From positions 434,001 to 498,000 of the forward strand of contig NZ_CP011546.1 in the NCBI RefSeq assembly GCF_001021065.1: a stretch of DNA of 64,000 bases, given 5' to 3'. The notes beneath the pieces were generated by a model. It was not told where the DNA came from. It saw nothing but the letters and a program-made list of their open reading frames with translations, and ran no database searches. A program made the translations under genes and the position numbers. The stretch comes from Corynebacterium uterequi. GTDB taxonomy: Bacteria > Actinomycetota > Actinomycetes > Mycobacteriales > Mycobacteriaceae. Below are positions 59,056-64,000 of the stretch, piece after piece (within the stretch, counting starts at the first letter, position 1; every line of letters starts with the position of its first letter).

Positions 59056-62000
59056 GTGACCACCGAGCAACTGCCCTCCTTCCGCAAGGTCCTCGTCGCC
59101 AACCGCGGCGAGATTGCGGTACGCGCATTCCGCGCCGCGTACGAAACCGGCGCCACCACCGTCGCGGTCTACCCCCGCGAAGACCGCAACTCCTTCCACC
59201 GCCCCTTCGCCGACGAAGCAGTCCGAATCGGCACAGAAGGCGCCCCCGTCAAGGCCTACCTCGACATCTCCGAAATCATCCGCGCCGCGAAACGCTCCGA
59301 CGCCGACGCCATCTACCCCGGCTACGGCTTCCTCTCCGAACGCGCCGACCTCGCCCGCGCCTGCCGCGACAACGGCATTACCTTTATCGGCCCGACGCCG
59401 GAAACCCTCGACCTCACCGGCGATAAATCCGCAGCCGTCGAAGCCGCCAAGGCGGCGGGCCTACCGGTACTGCGCGACTCGGAACCGTCGACGGATCCGG
59501 ACACGCTCGTCGAATACAGCCAGGATTTCACCTTCCCCATCTTCGTCAAGGCCGTCGCCGGCGGCGGCGGACGCGGTATGCGCTTCGTCGAAACCCCGGA
59601 GCAGCTACGCCAGCTCGCTGCCGAGGCTTCCCGCGAGGCGGAGGCCGCTTTCGGCGACGCGCACGTGTACCTGGAGACGGCGGTCATCAACCCGCAGCAT
59701 ATCGAGGTACAGATCCTCGCCGATTCCCAAGGCAACGTCATCCACCTCTACGAACGTGACTGCTCCCTGCAGCGCCGCCACCAGAAGGTCGTCGAGATCG
59801 CACCCGCCCAGCACATCCCAGCCGAGCTGCGCGACCGCATCTGCGCCGACGCTGTCCGTTTCTGCCAACACATCAACTACCAGGGCGCCGGTACGGTCGA
59901 ATTCCTCGTCGACGAGTCCGGCAACCACGTCTTCATCGAGATGAATCCACGCGTTCAAGTGGAGCACACAGTCACCGAGGAAGTCACCGGCGTCGACATC
60001 GTCAAGGCCCAGATCCACCTCGCGGCCGGCGCCACCCTGGAGGAGCTTGGGCTGCGGCAGGACAGCATCGGCCTCGTCGGCGCCGCGCTGCAATGCCGCA
60101 TCACCACCGAAGACCCGAACAATGGCTTCCGCCCCGACTCCGGCGTCATCACCAGCTACCGTTCCCCGGGCGGCGCAGGCGTCCGGCTCGACGGCAGCGT
60201 CGCCGTAGGAACCGAAATCACCCCGAATTTCGACTCGCTGCTCGTCAAGATGACGTGCCGCGGTGCCGACTTCCAGCAAGCCGTGCACCGCGCACTGCGC
60301 GCACTGAACGAATTCAAGGTCGGCGGCGTGTCGACCAACATCGGGTTCCTCCGCGCACTCCTGCGTGAACCGGAATTCCAGAACGAACGCATTGACACCG
60401 GGTTCATCAACGCCCATCCGCACCTGCTCGACGCTCCGTCGGCCTCCGACGCCCACGACCGCATCCTCCATTTCCTGGCCGATGTCACGGTCAACAAACC
60501 CAACGGGCCTGCGCCGACGCGTATCCAACCGTGGCGCAAGCTGATGAATGTTGACCTCGACGAGCCCCGTCGCCGCGGCTCCCGTGACGAGCTCCTCGAA
60601 CTCGGCCCCCAGGGCTACGCCAGCAAGATCCGCGCCCAGCGCGCCCTCGGCGTCACTGACACCACGTTCCGCGACGCCCACCAATCCCTCCTGGCCACAC
60701 GCGTGCGAACGGACACCCTCATCCACCCGGCGGTCGCCACCAGCCACCTCATGCCGCAACTGTTCTCCGTGGAAGCGTGGGGCGGCGCCACCTACGACGT
60801 TGCCATGAGATTCCTCTACGAGGACCCGTGGAAGCGGCTCGACGCGCTGCGCGAAGCGATGCCGAACATCAACATCCAAATGCTGCTGCGGGGCCGTAAC
60901 ACCGTCGGCTACACCCCGTACCCGGAATCGGTCACGAGGGCATTCGTCCAGGAAGCAGCCGATTCCGGCATCGATATCTTCCGCATCTTCGACGCTCTCA
61001 ACGACGTCTCCCAGATGCGCCCCGCTATCGACGCGGTCTTGGAAACCAACACCACCATCGCCGAAGTCGCGATGGCCTACTCCGGAAACCTCCTCGACCC
61101 CCACGAGGACCTCTACACCCTCGACTACTACCTCAAACTGGCCGAGAACATCGTCGACACCGGCGCGCACATTCTTGCCATCAAGGACATGGCCGGCCTC
61201 CTGCGACCCGCCGCAGCCGCCAAACTCGTGGCCGCTCTGCGCAAGGAATTCGATCTGCCGATCCACGTCCATACCCACGACACCGCCGGCGGCCAGCTCG
61301 CCACCTACCTCGCCGCTGCCGAAGCCGGCGCCGACATCGTCGACGGCGCCTCAGCCCCCCTCGCAGGTACGACATCCCAGCCATCCTTGTCCGCCATCGT
61401 CGCCGCCTTCGCCAACACTAACCGCGACACGGGCATTGCCGAAGCTGCCGTTGCCGAGTTGGAACCGTATTGGGAAGGCGTGCGTCAGGTCTACGCGCCC
61501 TTCGAGTCTGGCATCCCGGGGCCAACGGGCCGCGTATACCGGCACGAAATCCCGGGCGGGCAATTGTCGAACCTCCGTACGCAGGCGACAGCCCTGGGCC
61601 TTGGCGACCGCTTCGAATTGATCGAAGACGCCTACGCTGGCGTGAACGAAATCCTGGGCCGGCCGACGAAGGTAACCCCGTCGTCGAAGGTTGTGGGTGA
61701 CCTGGCGCTGTCCCTGGTCGGAGCAGGCATTACCCCGGCCGAATTTGCCCAAGATCCGCACAAGTACGACATTCCGGACTCGGTCATCTCCTTCCTCCGA
61801 GGCGAATTGGGTACCCCTCCGGGCGGTTGGCCCGAGCTCACCGAGAAGATCCTGGAGGGTCGTGGTCAGGGACACGCACCGATGGTCGATGTGTCGAAGG
61901 ACGATGAGTCGAAGCTGCGGTCTGCGAACCGCCTCGATCGTCGCGCAACTCTGGATCGGCTCCTGTTCCCGAAGCAAGCCGCTGAGTTTGCCGAGCACCG

Positions 62001-62484
62001 TCGGCTGTTCGGCGACACGTCGCTGCTCGAGGACCATATCTTCTTCTACGGTCTGCCGGAGGGCGTCGAGACAGTTGTGCGATATGGGGATGCCGAGGAC
62101 CAGCGGACGCCGATGGTGGTGAGGCTTGATGCCATCGGCGAACCGGACGATAAGGGTATGCGGTCCGTCGTCCTCACCGTCAACGGACAGATCCGGCCTT
62201 TGCAGGTTCGTGACCGTAACGTGGAATCCAACGTGGCCGAGGTGGAGAAAGCGAACCCGGCCGAGGCTGGGCACGTGCCGGCACCGTTCGCCGGCGTGGT
62301 GACCGTGTCAGTGAAGGCCGGTGACGCGGTGAAGGCCGGTGAACCGGTAGCGACGATTGAGGCTATGAAGATGGAAGCCTCAATTTCGGCCACTATCGAT
62401 GGCACGGTGGATCGTGTCGCGATTTCGGGTGCGACGAAGGTGGAAGGCGGCGATTTGATCGTCGTCGTGAAGCCGGCGGAGTAG
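59056..62484 (+). CDS. pyc: Pyruvate carboxylase
   Basis: A 1142-residue single-chain biotin enzyme carboxylating pyruvate to oxaloacetate. The biotin carboxylase domain (about 1-460) shows VLVANRGEIAVRAFRAA, VAGGGGRGMR and FIEMNPRVQVEHTVTEE. The carboxyltransferase domain (about 530-830) has TTFRDAHQSLLATRVRT and HVHTHDTAGGQL. The C-terminal biotinyl domain has Lys1105 in IEAMKMEAS. GTG 59056 follows AAAGGA. Standing next to prpDBC, it could pull propionate-derived pyruvate into oxaloacetate, but it lies behind its own gap and terminator. Confidence 0.97.
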   Translation: MTTEQLPSFRKVLVANRGEIAVRAFRAAYETGATTVAVYPREDRNSFHRPFADEAVRIGTEGAPVKAYLDISEIIRAAKRSDADAIYPGYGFLSERADLARACRDNGITFIGPTPETLDLTGDKSAAVEAAKAAGLPVLRDSEPSTDPDTLVEYSQDFTFPIFVKAVAGGGGRGMRFVETPEQLRQLAAEASREAEAAFGDAHVYLETAVINPQHIEVQILADSQGNVIHLYERDCSLQRRHQKVVEIAPAQHIPAELRDRICADAVRFCQHINYQGAGTVEFLVDESGNHVFIEMNPRVQVEHTVTEEVTGVDIVKAQIHLAAGATLEELGLRQDSIGLVGAALQCRITTEDPNNGFRPDSGVITSYRSPGGAGVRLDGSVAVGTEITPNFDSLLVKMTCRGADFQQAVHRALRALNEFKVGGVSTNIGFLRALLREPEFQNERIDTGFINAHPHLLDAPSASDAHDRILHFLADVTVNKPNGPAPTRIQPWRKLMNVDLDEPRRRGSRDELLELGPQGYASKIRAQRALGVTDTTFRDAHQSLLATRVRTDTLIHPAVATSHLMPQLFSVEAWGGATYDVAMRFLYEDPWKRLDALREAMPNINIQMLLRGRNTVGYTPYPESVTRAFVQEAADSGIDIFRIFDALNDVSQMRPAIDAVLETNTTIAEVAMAYSGNLLDPHEDLYTLDYYLKLAENIVDTGAHILAIKDMAGLLRPAAAAKLVAALRKEFDLPIHVHTHDTAGGQLATYLAAAEAGADIVDGASAPLAGTTSQPSLSAIVAAFANTNRDTGIAEAAVAELEPYWEGVRQVYAPFESGIPGPTGRVYRHEIPGGQLSNLRTQATALGLGDRFELIEDAYAGVNEILGRPTKVTPSSKVVGDLALSLVGAGITPAEFAQDPHKYDIPDSVISFLRGELGTPPGGWPELTEKILEGRGQGHAPMVDVSKDDESKLRSANRLDRRATLDRLLFPKQAAEFAEHRRLFGDTSLLEDHIFFYGLPEGVETVVRYGDAEDQRTPMVVRLDAIGEPDDKGMRSVVLTVNGQIRPLQVRDRNVESNVAEVEKANPAEAGHVPAPFAGVVTVSVKAGDAVKAGEPVATIEAMKMEASISATIDGTVDRVAISGATKVEGGDLIVVVKPAE

Positions 62485-62487
62485 GCG

Positions 62488-63591
62488 CTAGATCAGGTTC
62501 ATGGCGCCGCGCTGGTTGGCCGGGTGTTCGCTGAGCCGTGGTGGACCGCCTCCGGGAGGTAGCCACGACACCCTGCCTCGGTGTCTCAATAGCCGGCCTC
62601 GGTGTGGCAGGCCGTTGACCCCGTTGTGGTATCCGCAGGCAGTGCACAGATTGACCGGGTTGGTGCCGCCGCCGTGTTGCCACTCGACGAGGTGGTTGAT
62701 CTGGCTGGTGATGGCCGGTTGGTGGCAGTCGGGCCAGGGGCATACCGGGTTTTCGAGCATCGCGAGGTGGCGTTGTTTGAATTCGGCGAAGCGTCGTGTG
62801 TGGTAGAGGTTGATCGGCCCGTCGACGGCGGAGAATAGTCCGACGTAGCCGTGTTCTGCGAGAGTGGCGTTGACGTATTCGGCGCCGGTCATGGTGGTGC
62901 CGTCGTCGCAGGCGAGGAGGATGTCGCTGGCGTCGGCGCCGGTTGTTCGTGCTTGTTCTAGGGCGATGGCGTCGTCGAGGCCGATAATGAGGTTGCGCAC
63001 GTAGGTGATGTCGCCCAGGTCGTGGTCGCCTTCGAGTAGTTCGAGGAAGGCGCGGCCGAGCTGCTCGGTCGACGGGTGGGGGTCGTCGATCAGCGCGAGG
63101 GTGCTGGCGAGCAGCCGGCGTCCGGTTTCGAGAGGCACGCTGAGGCTCAGCATTGTGCGGCGTCGTTCATGGTCGTGGCGGAAACGGGCGCGAGGCGCGT
63201 CGTCGGTGCCTGGTTCGGCGGCTCGGTTGAGTTCTTCGAGGCGCTGACGGGCGCGGCGCTGGATGGTCGTGTAGTCGCCGTCGATGGCCGCGAGTTCGCG
63301 CCGCAGTGGCCAGCGTCGGCTGGGGTCTTTCACTCGGCGCGCGTAGGAGTTGATCATTACCAGCGTGTCCGCGGAGTGCTCGAGGCGGATGGCGTCGGCG
63401 AGTGTGTCAGCCTGCTGCCGGGTATTGCGCGTGGCGCCGAGCAGGTCGGCGGCGGTGCGGACCCAGGCGCGGGCGTCGGCGAGGGGGATTCCCGTGAGGT
63501 CCGCGAGTTCGCGGGGAACGGCCTCGTGCGCGGCGCGGAGGATGTCCACTCCTCGTCGCTGGAGGGCGTTGATCTCGTCGATGATGCTCAC
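62488..63591 (-). CDS. HNH endonuclease domain protein with DUF222
   Basis: 367 residues. The DUF222 region spans about 25-260. The C-terminal HNH domain (about 275-340) has zinc cysteines in CPWPDCHQPA and NLCTACGYHN and the nuclease His-Asn in NHLVEWQHGG. This is the 13E12-repeat type, multicopy in actinobacteria and sometimes mobile. Activity here is unproven. The start is GTG 63591, with TAGCGT 7 nt upstream. It ends 3 bp from the pyc stop. Confidence 0.87.
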   Translation of the reverse strand: MSIIDEINALQRRGVDILRAAHEAVPRELADLTGIPLADARAWVRTAADLLGATRNTRQQADTLADAIRLEHSADTLVMINSYARRVKDPSRRWPLRRELAAIDGDYTTIQRRARQRLEELNRAAEPGTDDAPRARFRHDHERRRTMLSLSVPLETGRRLLASTLALIDDPHPSTEQLGRAFLELLEGDHDLGDITYVRNLIIGLDDAIALEQARTTGADASDILLACDDGTTMTGAEYVNATLAEHGYVGLFSAVDGPINLYHTRRFAEFKQRHLAMLENPVCPWPDCHQPAITSQINHLVEWQHGGGTNPVNLCTACGYHNGVNGLPHRGRLLRHRGRVSWLPPGGGPPRLSEHPANQRGAMNLI

Positions 63592-63598
63592 GCCGCTT

Positions 63599-63604
63599 AC
63601 GCTA
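63599..63604 (-). promoter_or_regulatory. -10 element of the HNH gene (leaderless geometry)
   Basis: Minus-strand TAGCGT, 7 nt before GTG 63591. Confidence 0.4.
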
Positions 63605-63645
63605 TTCGCGGCCGGGGTGGAAAGCGCGCCGACCGCGGGTCGGGG

Positions 63646-63684
63646 TGTGGATAACCCGCCGGGTCGGCGGGTTGGTGTGGATAA
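63646..63684. repeat. Two consensus DnaA boxes flanking a hairpin
   Basis: TGTGGATAA, the complement of the consensus DnaA box TTATCCACA, occurs at 63646-63654 and 63676-63684, same orientation, 30 bp apart. Between them AACCCGCC (63653-63660) / GGCGGGTT (63666-63673) forms a perfect 8-bp hairpin that could also end the upstream M20 gene, whose stop is at 63685. Confidence 0.6.
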
Positions 63685-64000
63685 CTAGCCGTTATCCTTG
63701 GCGAGCCACGGGGTCAGGGCGGCGACGGTGGCCCGGGTGCCGAGGTCGAGGGTGGGGTCGAGCTGCGGCACGAATTGGGGGGAGTGGTTGCCGGGTGCGG
63801 TGGCCGGGTCGGGGAATCCGCCGACGATCCAGAAGGTGTAGGGGACGTCGAAGGCGTTGGGCACGTCGGGGAAGTCCTCGGAGCCGGCGAACGGGTCGTA
63901 GGAGCCGGTGGCGTCGTCGCCGAGCAGCTCCTTGAAGGATTCCGTGACGCGGTGGGTGACGTCCGGGTCGTTGACGAGCAGCGGGAAGAGGTCGGAGTAT
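63685..64000 (-). CDS. M20-family amidohydrolase, C-terminal part (5' end outside window)
   Basis: Partial minus-strand gene, 104 codons to TAG 63685-63687, open to the window edge. The visible end has FAGSEDFPDVPNAF, the metal-site GSEDFP block of M20 amidohydrolases, then VPYTFWIVGG and a helix ending AALTPWLAKDNG. Substrate unknown. It is distinct from the complete M20 gene at 51189. The DnaA-box hairpin region follows its stop. Confidence 0.85.
   Translation of the reverse strand, partial: YSDLFPLLVNDPDVTHRVTESFKELLGDDATGSYDPFAGSEDFPDVPNAFDVPYTFWIVGGFPDPATAPGNHSPQFVPQLDPTLDLGTRATVAALTPWLAKDNG

Overview
The window reads as a chromosome segment of a high-GC Corynebacterium. The evidence is the order of recognisable genes: a His-tailed GroEL end, a WhiB protein, sigD with its anti-sigma gene, guaB/guaB3/guaA, the EsrISR envelope-stress system, imuA'/imuB/dnaE2, metNIQ, metX/metY, a monomeric icd, a prpR/prpDBC methylcitrate cluster and pyc. 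From memory, much of this order also occurs in C. glutamicum. It is dense core chromosome, with no prophage, CRISPR array, insertion sequence, rRNA or tRNA recognised.

Layout. 1-3400: groEL end, WhiB regulator, sigD and its anti-sigma factor, and a DUF5319 gene. 3480-12700: purine genes guaB and guaB3, two tandem paralogous Aer-type PAS proteins, an N-acetylglucosamine-type PTS EIICB with a separate EIIA, and guaA. 12700-15860: esrI divergent from esrS-esrR. 15900-24900: imuA'-imuB and dnaE2, the parts of the mutagenic repair polymerase complex, separated by a lipoprotein gene, a short-unit tandem repeat and metQNI. 24900-31000: a Mn/Zn ABC transporter divergent from a DtxR-family regulator, which heads an overlapping operon with two bacterial-PH-domain membrane proteins. 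31000-40800: trmL and folD back to back, DUF3017, a membrane gene broken by an in-frame TAG, metX/metY, ppc and icd. 41000-51100: an AT-richer orphan membrane protein, an MFS exporter, xth, trpS, a YihY protein, a D,D-carboxypeptidase, an unknown protein with a repeated domain, an NlpC/P60 hydrolase with a small partner, upp and a small HTH protein. 51200-64000: an M20 hydrolase, lpdA, prpR, prpDBC, pyc, an HNH/DUF222 protein and the 3' end of a second M20 hydrolase.

How it works together. IMP dehydrogenase and GMP synthetase lie on one 9-kb stretch. The error-prone polymerase genes carry SOS-like boxes at their promoters. Methionine uptake (metQNI) and direct sulfhydrylation (metX/metY) lie about 13 kb apart, and metY carries a near-consensus McbR operator. 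Propionate breakdown yields pyruvate and succinate next to pyruvate carboxylase, while ppc and icd face each other.

A window-wide pattern is that many genes lack a ribosome binding site and instead show a TAnnnT hexamer 6-8 nt before ATG or GTG. This is the geometry of leaderless mRNAs, and I used it to choose several starts. The most interesting local signals are: (i) the overlapping back-to-back -10 elements of trmL and folD; (ii) a strong promoter with an SOS box inside the first codons of imuA'; (iii) the duplicated Aer-type PAS proteins; (iv) the amber-interrupted membrane gene; (v) a perfect inverted repeat over the dacC -10 region; and (vi) two consensus DnaA boxes 30 bp apart. I did not find a clearly new multi-gene system.
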